64,000 bases of DNA, taken from MWBV01 sp964447315. GTDB taxonomy: Archaea > Nanobdellota > Nanobdellia > Pacearchaeales > GW2011-AR1. The position numbers and the translations under genes are program-made. Under the pieces are notes generated by a model, which was not told the DNA's origin, did not search any database, and worked only from the letters and a program-made list of their open reading frames with translations. Location of the stretch: contig CAYURQ010000003.1 in assembly GCA_964447315.1 (NCBI GenBank), forward strand, positions 1 through 64,000, read 5' to 3'. Positions 52,697 through 60,044 of the stretch are shown in pieces. The first letter of the stretch is position 1, and each line of letters opens with the position of its first letter.

Positions 52697-52726
52697 CGTC
52701 ATAAGCATAGATTATATCTTATGGCG
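52697..52726 (-). promoter_or_regulatory. Candidate hairpin in the uL1 leader
   Basis: On the minus strand CG-C-CATAAG...CTTATG-A-CG forms an imperfect stem (8 pairs with one mismatch), with further A/T pairing in the loop. It is followed by GGGAGG about 10 bases later. uL1 autoregulates its mRNA in methanogens and bacteria, so this may be the target; the actual uL1-binding signature was not verified. Confidence 0.35.
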
Positions 52727-52764
52727 ATATGGTTCAAACGACTTATTTTTTTGAGATGATTTTG

Positions 52765-52774
52765 CTTTATAAAG
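52765..52774 (-). promoter_or_regulatory. TATA element for the uL1 operon
   Basis: CTTTATAAAG, a perfect palindrome, would place the minus-strand start near 52742 and leave a leader of about 90 nt before the uL1 ATG. Confidence 0.5.
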
Positions 52775-52833
52775 GTTTTGATTATTGTTTATTACATATA
52801 TTTTTAAAAAGAAATAAGAATTTTTGAGTTATA

Positions 52834-53184
52834 ATGGAACTTATAGCATTACTTTCATCTGGAAAAGGAACTTGGGCACAAGTATCTGGTCTTATGGCTC
52901 ATGGTGAGTGGGATAAAATAATTATTTTAGGAAGTGATTTTGCAAAATCTTTTAGCCACCATAAGGAATTTGAATTTGTTAAAGTAGATTTAGACAAAAA
53001 AATTAAGGATCTTAAAGATGAATTCAGTAAAAAATTGCAAGGAAAAATTAAGGGAACAGAAGTTGCATTAAGTATTGCATCTGGTGATGGAAAAGAACAT
53101 ATGTCTTTAATTTCTGCTTTACTTGGATTGCCTGTTGGAATTAGATTTGCTGCCCTTACTAAAGATGGTGTTATTGATTTGTGA
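52834..53184 (+). CDS. Conserved archaeal protein, Rossmann-like/CARF-like
   Basis: 116 residues: MELIALLSSGKGTWAQVSGL, then WDKIIILGSDFAKSF, and near the end ALSIASGDGKEHMSLISALL and GLPVGIRFAALT. The nucleotide-loop-like SGDGKEHM followed by LISALL resembles the (G/S)xGxxxM motif of CARF-type Rossmann domains, but no effector domain is attached. Small archaeal homologues of this kind are uncharacterised as far as I know. A TTTTTAAAAA at 52801-52810 is at leaderless spacing. Uses TGA as stop. Confidence 0.7.
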   Translation: MELIALLSSGKGTWAQVSGLMAHGEWDKIIILGSDFAKSFSHHKEFEFVKVDLDKKIKDLKDEFSKKLQGKIKGTEVALSIASGDGKEHMSLISALLGLPVGIRFAALTKDGVIDL

Positions 53185-53452
53185 GATTTAATTAAAAAGA
53201 TATAATGGTTGTAATGCTTGTGGATATGAAATTGTTAATAAATTAACTTATAAGGAAATAAATTAAAAGAATTTTACTTCTGGAAATTTTGTGTTATTAT
53301 ATATTTTTAGTGAACTTGAGAAAGAAACTTACTCAAGATTTTTCAAGTATTTTTTCATTTAAATAAGAAAACTATTATTGGTTGTGAATAGATTTTGTAA
53401 CTATTCTTTAAATTATAATAATGATTAAAAACAAGGTTTTCCCTGGATTATT

Positions 53453-54103
53453 ATGATAATTTTGGATATTGAAACAACAGGATTAACAAGTGATTATGGA
53501 ATTTATGAACTTGGTGCAATAAATTTAGATTATCCTATGCATTATTTTTTGCAGAATTGTAGAATTGATTTAAGTGATATTGTTACAGAAGGGGCTTTAA
53601 AGGTTAATGGAAAAACAATTCAAGAACTAAATGATTCCAGTAAACAATCTCAAAAACAATTATTAGAGAATTATTTATTTTGGGTTGAAAAACAACCTGA
53701 AAAAATATTTTTTGGACAGAATGTTGGATGGGATATTACAATGATACAATCTAAGGCAATAAAATACAATATTCATGATATGTTTTTAAATATTCATGGA
53801 CAAAGAGGATTTGATTTACATACTATTTCTCAGGATAAATATAAAGATATTCATGGGAAATATTATTTAGATGATAAAGGAAAAAGCTTAATGAAGTTAG
53901 GAAAGACTTTGGAATTTTGCGGAATCCAGGATAACAGAGTAAAGATTTTTGGAAATAAAGTTGTTAAAGAAGGTGAATTTCATAATGCTTTGGAGGATTG
54001 TAAATTAGAAGGAGAGGCTTTGATTAGATTAAAATTTGGAATTAATCTTTTTCCTGAATATGCTCATTTTAAAATTCCAGATTACTTGAAAAAAATAAAA
54101 TGA
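53453..54103 (+). CDS. DnaQ-like 3'-5' exonuclease (DEDDh)
   Basis: 216 residues: ExoI motif MIILDIETTGL (D-I-E), ExoII-like FFGQNVGWDITMI and ExoIII HNALEDCKLEG (H...D). A DEDDh exonuclease fold of the size of RNase T/DnaQ epsilon. Its TGA stop overlaps the ATG of the downstream GINS gene, so the two are translationally coupled. Could act in proofreading or repair together with replication factors; substrate not determinable. Confidence 0.88.
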   Translation: MIILDIETTGLTSDYGIYELGAINLDYPMHYFLQNCRIDLSDIVTEGALKVNGKTIQELNDSSKQSQKQLLENYLFWVEKQPEKIFFGQNVGWDITMIQSKAIKYNIHDMFLNIHGQRGFDLHTISQDKYKDIHGKYYLDDKGKSLMKLGKTLEFCGIQDNRVKIFGNKVVKEGEFHNALEDCKLEGEALIRLKFGINLFPEYAHFKIPDYLKKIK

Positions 54104-54654
54104 TATCTTATAATGAAATTTATGAAGCAGCTCGTAAGGAACGTTATTCAGAGCAATTGCAGCCAATTCAAAAAAATTTTGTTTCAGAAGTTTCTAAATA
54201 TCTTAAAGAAAAAAAAGAAATAGTTTCAAGAGAAGGTGAATTTTCAGATAATGTTCTTAAAATTAAGAAACAATTAGAGAATGCAATAACTCTTTTTAAA
54301 GAATTAGTTATAAGGCGTAGAAAAAAAATATTAAACTTGGTTTTAATTGCATCTGAAACAGGAATTTCAAAACAAGATTTTGAAAATATGTTGAGTATTG
54401 AAAAAGAATTATTTGAGGATTTGATGAAATGTGCAGAAGGTTCTGATAAAAAATTAAGTGGTTTATTAAGCTCTGGTGAAGGAGAAATAGAATCAAAAAA
54501 TGAAATGGTTTTATTTTTAGGAGATGTTGGAGAGTTTGTTGGTTTAAATGGAGAGATGATGGGGCCTTTTGAAAAAGGACAAATTGCTAACCTACCTAAG
54601 GAAGTTGTGAAAATTTTAATTGATGGTAAAAAAGTGGAAGTTATTGAAAAGTAA
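54100..54654 (+). CDS. GINS subunit, Gins51-like
   Basis: 184 residues. The helical A domain begins ISYNEIYEAARKERYSEQLQ and FVSEVSKYLKEKKEI, as in archaeal Gins15/51. A C-terminal small beta B domain (MVLFLGDVGEFVGLNGEMMG, then NLPKEVVKILIDGKKVEVIE) gives the A-B order of Gins51. Part of the replicative CMG-like helicase with MCM and the RecJ/Cdc45-like protein at 40481. Coupled to the DEDDh exonuclease by ATGA overlap. Confidence 0.85.
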   Translation: MISYNEIYEAARKERYSEQLQPIQKNFVSEVSKYLKEKKEIVSREGEFSDNVLKIKKQLENAITLFKELVIRRRKKILNLVLIASETGISKQDFENMLSIEKELFEDLMKCAEGSDKKLSGLLSSGEGEIESKNEMVLFLGDVGEFVGLNGEMMGPFEKGQIANLPKEVVKILIDGKKVEVIEK

Positions 54655-54685
54655 GATTTATTAAGTAAATATATTTAAATTGAAT

Positions 54686-54916
54686 ATGGCAAAACATCCT
54701 TTAAGCTCAATAATCGTTGGAATAATTTTAATTATTGGAGGTTTGGTTTTAATTAGTATTTCTTTATTTTCTTTTAATAAGGAAATTCCATTGATTTTAA
54801 TTTATGGAATTCCAATGTTAATAATTGGAATTGTTCTTTTATTATGGAAAAAAGAAGATGATATTGAACAAAGAAAGGATTTAATTAAATCTTTGAAAGG
54901 AGGAAATAAAAAATGA
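54686..54916 (+). CDS. Small two-TM membrane protein
   Basis: 76 residues from the ATG at 54686 (MAKHPLSSIIVGIILIIGGL ...). Two membrane helices, the second IPMLIIGIVLLLW, then a charged cytoplasmic end (KKEDDIEQRKDLIKSLKGG). Its end overlaps the ATG of the YbjQ-family gene (ATGA), so the pair is coupled. AAAGGAGG in its last codons serves as Shine-Dalgarno for that gene. Function unknown. Confidence 0.72.
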   Translation: MAKHPLSSIIVGIILIIGGLVLISISLFSFNKEIPLILIYGIPMLIIGIVLLLWKKEDDIEQRKDLIKSLKGGNKK

Positions 54917-55239
54917 AAAAACAAGTAATTGTTTTAACAACTGATAAAATTCCTGGAAAAGAAATTAAAGAAATTTTAGGTGTTGTTAAAGGAAATACGG
55001 TTCGTGCTAGAAATGTTGGAAGAGATATTGGTGCAGGTTTTAAGAATTTGATTGGAGGAGAGGTTAAAACTTATACTGATATGACTACTCAGTCTCGTGA
55101 AGAAGCTTTTAATAGAATGGTTAATCAAGCAGTTGACATGGGAGCAGATGCAATTGTGGGTTTTAGATTTATGACTTCAATGATTATGCAAGGAGCTGCA
55201 GAAATGTTGGCTTATGGAACAGCAGTTAAGTTGAAATAA
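54913..55239 (+). CDS. YbjQ/UPF0145 family protein
   Basis: 108 residues: VIVLTTDKIPGKEIKEILGV, VKGNTVRARNVGRDIGAG, SREEAFNRMVNQAVDMGADA and IVGFRFMTSM. All family hallmarks are present at normal length. It forms pentameric, dodecin-like assemblies with proposed metal or ligand binding; physiological role unknown. Coupled to the small membrane protein upstream. Confidence 0.9.
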   Translation: MKKQVIVLTTDKIPGKEIKEILGVVKGNTVRARNVGRDIGAGFKNLIGGEVKTYTDMTTQSREEAFNRMVNQAVDMGADAIVGFRFMTSMIMQGAAEMLAYGTAVKLK

Positions 55240-55279
55240 TTTTGGAATATTTTAAATACCGAATTTTCATATTTTATTT

Positions 55280-56125
55280 ATGAAAAAATATTTTCATAAA
55301 ATTATAGGTGTGATAGGATTTTTTATATTTATTTTTAGTTTAGTTATAGCTTTTTTTTCAAATAATTCTTACTTTTATGTTTTCTTTTTATTAGGGTCTT
55401 GGTTTATCTTAGATTATGTTAATTTTAAATTAACAAAAAAATCTATAATAAATTTTCTTTTTAAAAAAGGAAATGAATATTTTATTTTCTTATTATTAAT
55501 TTTTAATGCTTGTGGGGCTTTTTTAGTTGATTATCTTTATGGTGTTAAAATTGTGGGAATGTGGGAATGGACAAATTATGGTATTTTAGAATGGATGGTT
55601 ATGATTTTTTTAATGACTTTATTTTTTTGTTTTGTTGTTTATGAAACTTATAGATTTTTTTATTTTATTTTATCAAAAGAATTTAATGGAAGAGTAAAAA
55701 GAAAAAACCATAAAAAATTTGAACATATTTTAATATTAATTGGAGGGTTAATGATTTTTATTCCTTTTATTAATTATTTGTTTTTTAATAATTTTTATTC
55801 AAATTATTTTCTTGTTTTTGCTTTTATTGGAATTTGGTTTATTTGTGATGGTTTTTCTAGTTATTTTCAAGGAAAAACAATTATTTCAAAAATTTTAAAT
55901 GGAAATAAAAAAGTTATATTTTCAATTCTTTTATCTACTTTATTTTTGATGGTTTTTCATGAATTTTTAAATTATTTTGCGGGTGAATGGACTTATATTA
56001 ATGCTCCTTTTCAGAGTATTGCTATTTATGGAATTCCAATATCTGTTTTAATTGGATGGATTCCTTTAGTTATTTTTTGTATTTCTGTTGTTAATTTAAT
56101 TAAAATAATTATTGATAAGAATTGA
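55280..56125 (+). CDS. Eight-TM membrane protein with internal duplication
   Basis: 281 residues, about eight hydrophobic helices in two related halves. Compare GSWFILDYVNFKLTKKSII with GIWFICDGFSSYFQGKTII, followed in each by a helix pair and a W-E-W(T) type loop (GMWEWTNYG / GEWTYINAP). Many Trp and aromatic residues but no recognised catalytic motif. A TATA (TTTAAATA, 55251-55258) sits about 26 bp before the ATG. Ends with TGA 3 bp before the tRNA-Thr 3' end. Confidence 0.72.
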   Translation: MKKYFHKIIGVIGFFIFIFSLVIAFFSNNSYFYVFFLLGSWFILDYVNFKLTKKSIINFLFKKGNEYFIFLLLIFNACGAFLVDYLYGVKIVGMWEWTNYGILEWMVMIFLMTLFFCFVVYETYRFFYFILSKEFNGRVKRKNHKKFEHILILIGGLMIFIPFINYLFFNNFYSNYFLVFAFIGIWFICDGFSSYFQGKTIISKILNGNKKVIFSILLSTLFLMVFHEFLNYFAGEWTYINAPFQSIAIYGIPISVLIGWIPLVIFCISVVNLIKIIIDKN

Positions 56126-56128
56126 AAA

Positions 56129-56199
<71 letters not shown>

Positions 56200-56249
56200 G
56201 TAGCTAAATGTTATTAAAGTTTTGAGAATTATTTAGTTTAAAAGATTTG

Positions 56250-56855
56250 TTATTCTTCTTTTTTATCTTCAGATTTTTCTTTTTCTTTAGAATCTTCTTT
56301 TGTTTCAGATTTTTCTTCTTTAATTTCTTTGATTACTTTAAGAATTCTTATTTCACATAAGGATAGAGGATAAATTTTCTTTAATTTAATACTTAAAGAT
56401 TTTTGTAATTTATTACGTAGTATTTCTTCAAAAATAATTTCAGATGTTTTTGTTTTGCAGTATTTTGTTAATTCTTTCTTAGCTTCTTTTCTTAATTCAT
56501 TTTTCACTGCACGAGAAACTTTTCTTCTAGTAATTATAAATGGCTTAATTAATATTTCAGTATTTTTACAAGGAATTGTAAACGAATCTTCAACATAATC
56601 AGTTCCTTTCCTAACCATTCTTCTTAAATAATATGGCATTACTTTGATTTCTTTTGGAATAGAAATTGCTTTATCATCTTTGACATGAACCTTAAAGTTC
56701 ATTAAAATACTTTTTCCTTTTAATATTCTTGTTAAATCATATTTTATTTCTTTTTCTTGTAATTCAGAAATATCCATTGCTAGTAACTGAGTTTCTTTTT
56801 TTATAAGTGGTATTTCTACATCAAAAAACTTTTTTTTCTTTTTTGCAATTGCCAT
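56250..56855 (-). CDS. Small-subunit ribosomal protein eS1 (S3Ae)
   Basis: 201 residues: AIAKKKKKFFDVEIPLIKKE, YDLTRILKGKSILMNFKV, MPYYLRRMVRKGTDYVEDSF and IIFEEILRNKLQKSLSIKLK then KKIYPLSLCEIRILKV. Ends in a Lys/Glu-rich tail. Full archaeal length. Follows the eL42 gene on the same strand. Confidence 0.95.
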   Translation of the reverse strand: MAIAKKKKKFFDVEIPLIKKETQLLAMDISELQEKEIKYDLTRILKGKSILMNFKVHVKDDKAISIPKEIKVMPYYLRRMVRKGTDYVEDSFTIPCKNTEILIKPFIITRRKVSRAVKNELRKEAKKELTKYCKTKTSEIIFEEILRNKLQKSLSIKLKKIYPLSLCEIRILKVIKEIKEEKSETKEDSKEKEKSEDKKEE

Positions 56856-56925
56856 TTAAAACAACCCCTGGTTTTTTTGGATTTTCCTTAAACCATTGAA
56901 ATTTATTTTATTATTTGTTTTCATT

Positions 56926-57240
56926 TTATTCTTGTAATTGTTTACCTGCTCTTTTACCTGATTTTTGGTATTTTGATTTCCCGCATTCGCTACATATATA
57001 CATGATATTTGTTTTTTTAGTTGTTTTTGATTTTCTTTTATGCTTTGTTTGTGCTGGTTTAGAACCCCATTTTCCTTTATTTCCAATGCCTATTCCAAGT
57101 CCACGAAGGTTTGCTCTTACTCTTCCCCCTCCCCGAGTCATTACTCCTCTCGAAAATCCAGTTCCTACTAATTTTATTTTTTGTTCTGTCTTTTTTTTAC
57201 AATAAGGACAGTATCTTTTTGTTTTTTTTGGAAGTTTCAT
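56926..57240 (-). CDS. Large-subunit ribosomal protein eL42 (L44e)
   Basis: 104 residues from the ATG at 57240: KLPKKTKRYCPYCKKKTEQK with the first zinc CxxC, GFSRGVMTRGGG, GKWGSKPAQTKHKRKSKTTK and the second pair YICSECGKSK. Slightly longer Lys/Gly-rich end than usual. Located near the ribosomal E site. A TTG at 57246 in frame is less likely because the TATA lies about 26 bp from 57240. Confidence 0.95.
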   Translation of the reverse strand: MKLPKKTKRYCPYCKKKTEQKIKLVGTGFSRGVMTRGGGRVRANLRGLGIGIGNKGKWGSKPAQTKHKRKSKTTKKTNIMYICSECGKSKYQKSGKRAGKQLQE

Positions 57241-57262
57241 AGTCAATAGTGTGAATGTTTGC

Positions 57263-57270
57263 TTTATAAA
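57263..57270 (-). promoter_or_regulatory. TATA element for eL42
   Basis: TTTATAAA is centred about 26 bp before the minus-strand ATG at 57240. Confidence 0.55.
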
Positions 57271-57317
57271 GTTTTTTATAGTTTGGTCCCGCAGTTATAC
57301 TGTTTAATTTCAATAAA

Positions 57318-57593
57318 ATGAGAATAAAATTTAAAGAAAAAGGGAATCAAAGAAAGTTTTTTAAATTAGTTTTACAAAAAACAAATTGTCCCTCTCTTGT
57401 GGAGTTAATTAATAGAGGAATTAGTATTAATTATTCTACTTTGAAAAATTATTATCTTGAAGAAAGATTAATGCCTTTAGATTTATTTGAAAATTTAATT
57501 GATTTAAGTGGAATAGATAAAAAAGGTTTGGATTTTCAAGTTGTTTTAGATAATTGGGGGCAGGTTATTGGGGGTAGAAATAGTAAAAAATAA
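57318..57593 (+). CDS. Small helix-turn-helix protein
   Basis: 91 residues: MRIKFKEKGNQRKFFKLVLQ, then SLVELINRGISINYSTLKNY, a pattern resembling XRE-type HTH with a following helix, LMPLDLFENLIDLSGIDKKG, and a C-terminal DNWGQVIGGRNSKK. Similar small HTH modules with a W-G-Q-(V)-GG end occur as stand-alone proteins and at the start of archaeal LAGLIDADG proteins, to my recollection; no endonuclease part is present. Probably a DNA-binding regulator. Its stop is 5 bp from the tRNA-Val gene. Confidence 0.65.
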   Translation: MRIKFKEKGNQRKFFKLVLQKTNCPSLVELINRGISINYSTLKNYYLEERLMPLDLFENLIDLSGIDKKGLDFQVVLDNWGQVIGGRNSKK

Positions 57594-57598
57594 TTTAT

Positions 57599-57669
57599 GA
57601 TCCTGCGCAGAATTGAACTGCAATCTCATCCATGTCAAGGATGCGTCTTAACCATTGGACTACAGGATC
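57599..57669 (-). tRNA. tRNA-Val (GAC)
   Basis: 71 nt. Acceptor GATCCTG/CAGGATC; D-stem GTCC/AGAC with three pairs; anticodon stem CATCC/GGATG around TTGACAT, anticodon GAC; T-arm TGCAG-TTCAATT-CTGCG. No intron or encoded CCA. The D-stem has one mismatch, but the overall fold is sound. Confidence 0.92.
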
Positions 57670-57740
57670 TCAAAAATAAAAAAAACCTTGAGTTTCTTTT
57701 GAACTTTCTGGAATCCCTGAAAAATAAAATCCAAGAAATA

Positions 57741-57748
57741 TTTAAATA
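57741..57748 (+). promoter_or_regulatory. TATA element for the small membrane protein
   Basis: TTTAAATA is centred about 26 bp before the ATG at 57770; favours that ATG over the GTG at 57761. Confidence 0.5.
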
Positions 57749-57769
57749 TGTTCTTTATTTGTGTTATTT

Positions 57770-57973
57770 ATGATAAATAGGCATGATAAAAGAAGAGGAG
57801 GTAATCATATATTTTTTTTTATTTATTTGATTTTAGCTTTATATTTGGTTAATTCAGGATTTAAATTTATTACAATGCCTGATTTTATATTAAATATTGA
57901 AAATTGGATAATTATTATTTCAGGTGGATTATTGTTTTTTGCAGGATTTAAATTTTTAAAAAGAAAATATTAA
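57770..57973 (+). CDS. Small two-TM membrane protein
   Basis: 67 residues: MINRHDKRRGG, helix IFFFIYLILALYLVNSGF, a short loop, helix IIIISGGLLFFAGF and LKRKY. Basic ends suggest both termini are cytoplasmic. Function unknown. Precedes the pilin-like/giant secreted protein set, from which it is separated by about 120 bp. Confidence 0.65.
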   Translation: MINRHDKRRGGNHIFFFIYLILALYLVNSGFKFITMPDFILNIENWIIIISGGLLFFAGFKFLKRKY

Positions 57974-58093
57974 TTTTTTAAATTATTTATAAATTATTTA
58001 TACTTACTAAGTTAATAAATTACTAAGTAAGTTATTTAATAAGAAAACTTTATATACTTAAATTCTCTTAATTATTTTAGGAAAGAGGAGAGA

Positions 58094-58222
58094 ATGAAAA
58101 AATATTTACTTCTTATAGAAGATGAAAGGCTTTGGGAAAAGTTCAAAAAATCTATTAAAAAAGACATAAATACTGAACTTATTGAACTAATAAAAGAAAA
58201 AGCAGAGGGTAAAAATGATTAG
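58094..58222 (+). CDS. Small ribbon-helix-helix-like protein
   Basis: 42 residues: MKKYLLLIEDERLWEKFKKS, then IKKDINTELIELIKEKAEGK. A short strand followed by two helices is compatible with a minimal RHH fold (strand plus L-W-x-x-F-K helix), but this is a pattern match only. AGAGGAGAG lies just before the ATG. Its end overlaps the next gene's ATG by 8 bp, so it is co-translated with the pilin-like protein and could be its regulator. Confidence 0.6.
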   Translation: MKKYLLLIEDERLWEKFKKSIKKDINTELIELIKEKAEGKND

Positions 58223-60044
58223 AGGCAAAAGAGGGCAATTAACAATATTTATTATATTAGCAATACTTATTGTAGCAATTGTTTTATGGTTTTTTTTATT
58301 TAGGCAACCCTCTAGTCCAACTGTCTCCAGGGAATTTCAGCCTATTTATAATAATTTTATTAATTGTCTTGAAGAAGATCTTTCTTTAGGAAGTTCTGCT
58401 TTACAAACGCAAGGAGGGTATATTGAATTACCAGATTATCAAGCAGGAACTCTTGCTTATCCTTTTTCATCTCAATTAAATTTTGTTGGAGCAGAAATTC
58501 CTTATTGGTATTATGTTTCTGGAGGAGGAATTCAAAAATCTCAAGTTCCGAATATAGAAAATATGGAATTGGAACTAGAGAATTTTGTACTAAGTAAATT
58601 TAATTCTTGTGAATTTCAGAGTTATTATGATCAAGGATATACTTTATTTTTAGAACAAGACCCAAAAGTAGATGTAAAAATAAAAGACCATGAAATTATT
58701 CTTGATTTAGATATGGATTTTGTTGCTTATTACGAAGATGATAGGATTGTGGTTGAGGTACATAAGATTTCAATTAATTCTGATTTAGGGATTTTATATA
58801 AAGATGCTTTGAAAGTTTATGGATATGAGCAAGAAGAATTTTTCTTAGAAAAATATGGACTTGATATTCTTAATTTATATGCTCCTGTTGATGGAGTTGA
58901 ATTTACTTGTAGTCCAATGGTTTGGATTGCTGATAATGTATTTTCAGATTTACAAGAAGCAATTGAAGTTAATACAATGGCTTTAAAAAATGGGAATGAT
59001 AATGATTATTTTTCAATTGATGTTGGCACTGATAATGGTGTTAGATTTATTAATTCTCAAAATTGGACTAGGAGTTTTGAAGTTAATCCAACAGAAGGAA
59101 ATGTTATGGTTGCTAATCCAATTGGAAATCAAGCAGGAATGGGAATTTTAGGATTTTGTTATGTTACTTATCATTTTGTTTATAATATGAATTATCCTGT
59201 TTTAGTTCAGATAACTTCTGATGATACTGGGGAGGTATTTCAATTTCCTATTGGAGTTGTTATTAAAGGAAATCAGCCAAGAGAAGCTTTAAAAGGAAGT
59301 GCTTCTGCTGGTCCTGAAGTTGAAATTTGTGAAGATATGAGTGTTCCTACAAGAGTTGAGGTTTTTAATAGTTATGGACATATAATTGATGCAAACATTT
59401 CTTATAATTGTTTATATCAAACTTGTAGTATTGGAGAAACATATGCTGGTTCAATAGTAGAATATTTCCCTCAATGTGTAAATGGTTTTGTAATCGCTAA
59501 TTCAGAAGGATATGAACAAGGAAGAGTTATGTATTCGAGTATTAATCAAGGACAAGTAAGTATTTTTTTGGATAAAGAATATGAAAAACCAATAAGATTA
59601 TATGTAGATGGTAAAAGATATACTGGAGAAGCTTTGATTAATTTTATTACAGATGAAAAATCAATTGCTGTATCTTATCCAAGTCAATCAAATATTAAGT
59701 TGAGTGAAGAAGAATATGAAGTCCATGTTTATGTTTATACTGATTCTTCTTTAACATTACCTGATTTTAATACAGAACAGTGTGTTGAGGTTCCTAGAAC
59801 TTTAGGGGGAATGTTTGGATTAACAAAAGAACAATGTTATGAAGTTGAAATTTCAGAACAAGCTGTTACAAATGCCTTAACTGCTGGAGGTAGAGGAAAA
59901 GTATTCATTACAGACAATCAACTATCTCTTTCAAATTTTATTGAAATTAAAGTTGAGAGTTTGCCTAGACCAGATTCCTTAACTCAATTACAAGAAAATT
60001 ATATTTTATTTGATGAAAAAGATGTGGAGGTTAGTTTTATATGA
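58215..60044 (+). CDS. Large pilin-like surface protein
   Basis: 609 residues: MIRGKRG then QLTIFIILAILIVAIVLWFF, a KR-G prepilin-type leader and assembly helix. The large exported part has cysteines at about residues 52 and 132 and several in the C-terminal half (CEDMSV, NCLYQTCS, CVEVPRT, EQCYEVE), with Ig-like beta patterns. It is far larger than usual pilins, so it may be a tip adhesin or pseudo-pilin-anchored surface protein. Its TGA overlaps the ATG of the giant secreted protein (ATGA). Confidence 0.75.
   Translation: MIRGKRGQLTIFIILAILIVAIVLWFFLFRQPSSPTVSREFQPIYNNFINCLEEDLSLGSSALQTQGGYIELPDYQAGTLAYPFSSQLNFVGAEIPYWYYVSGGGIQKSQVPNIENMELELENFVLSKFNSCEFQSYYDQGYTLFLEQDPKVDVKIKDHEIILDLDMDFVAYYEDDRIVVEVHKISINSDLGILYKDALKVYGYEQEEFFLEKYGLDILNLYAPVDGVEFTCSPMVWIADNVFSDLQEAIEVNTMALKNGNDNDYFSIDVGTDNGVRFINSQNWTRSFEVNPTEGNVMVANPIGNQAGMGILGFCYVTYHFVYNMNYPVLVQITSDDTGEVFQFPIGVVIKGNQPREALKGSASAGPEVEICEDMSVPTRVEVFNSYGHIIDANISYNCLYQTCSIGETYAGSIVEYFPQCVNGFVIANSEGYEQGRVMYSSINQGQVSIFLDKEYEKPIRLYVDGKRYTGEALINFITDEKSIAVSYPSQSNIKLSEEEYEVHVYVYTDSSLTLPDFNTEQCVEVPRTLGGMFGLTKEQCYEVEISEQAVTNALTAGGRGKVFITDNQLSLSNFIEIKVESLPRPDSLTQLQENYILFDEKDVEVSFI

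Noticed and set aside
53189..53266. Short open stretch with a zinc-ribbon-like GCNACGYEIVNKLTYKE
   Set aside because: No start codon, only ~24 residues and no conserved partner CxxC; could be a remnant but is not supportable.
57318..57593. Homing endonuclease or integrase beside tRNA-Val
   Set aside because: Only an HTH-like segment is present; no LAGLIDADG, integrase motif or att-like repeat of the tRNA was seen.
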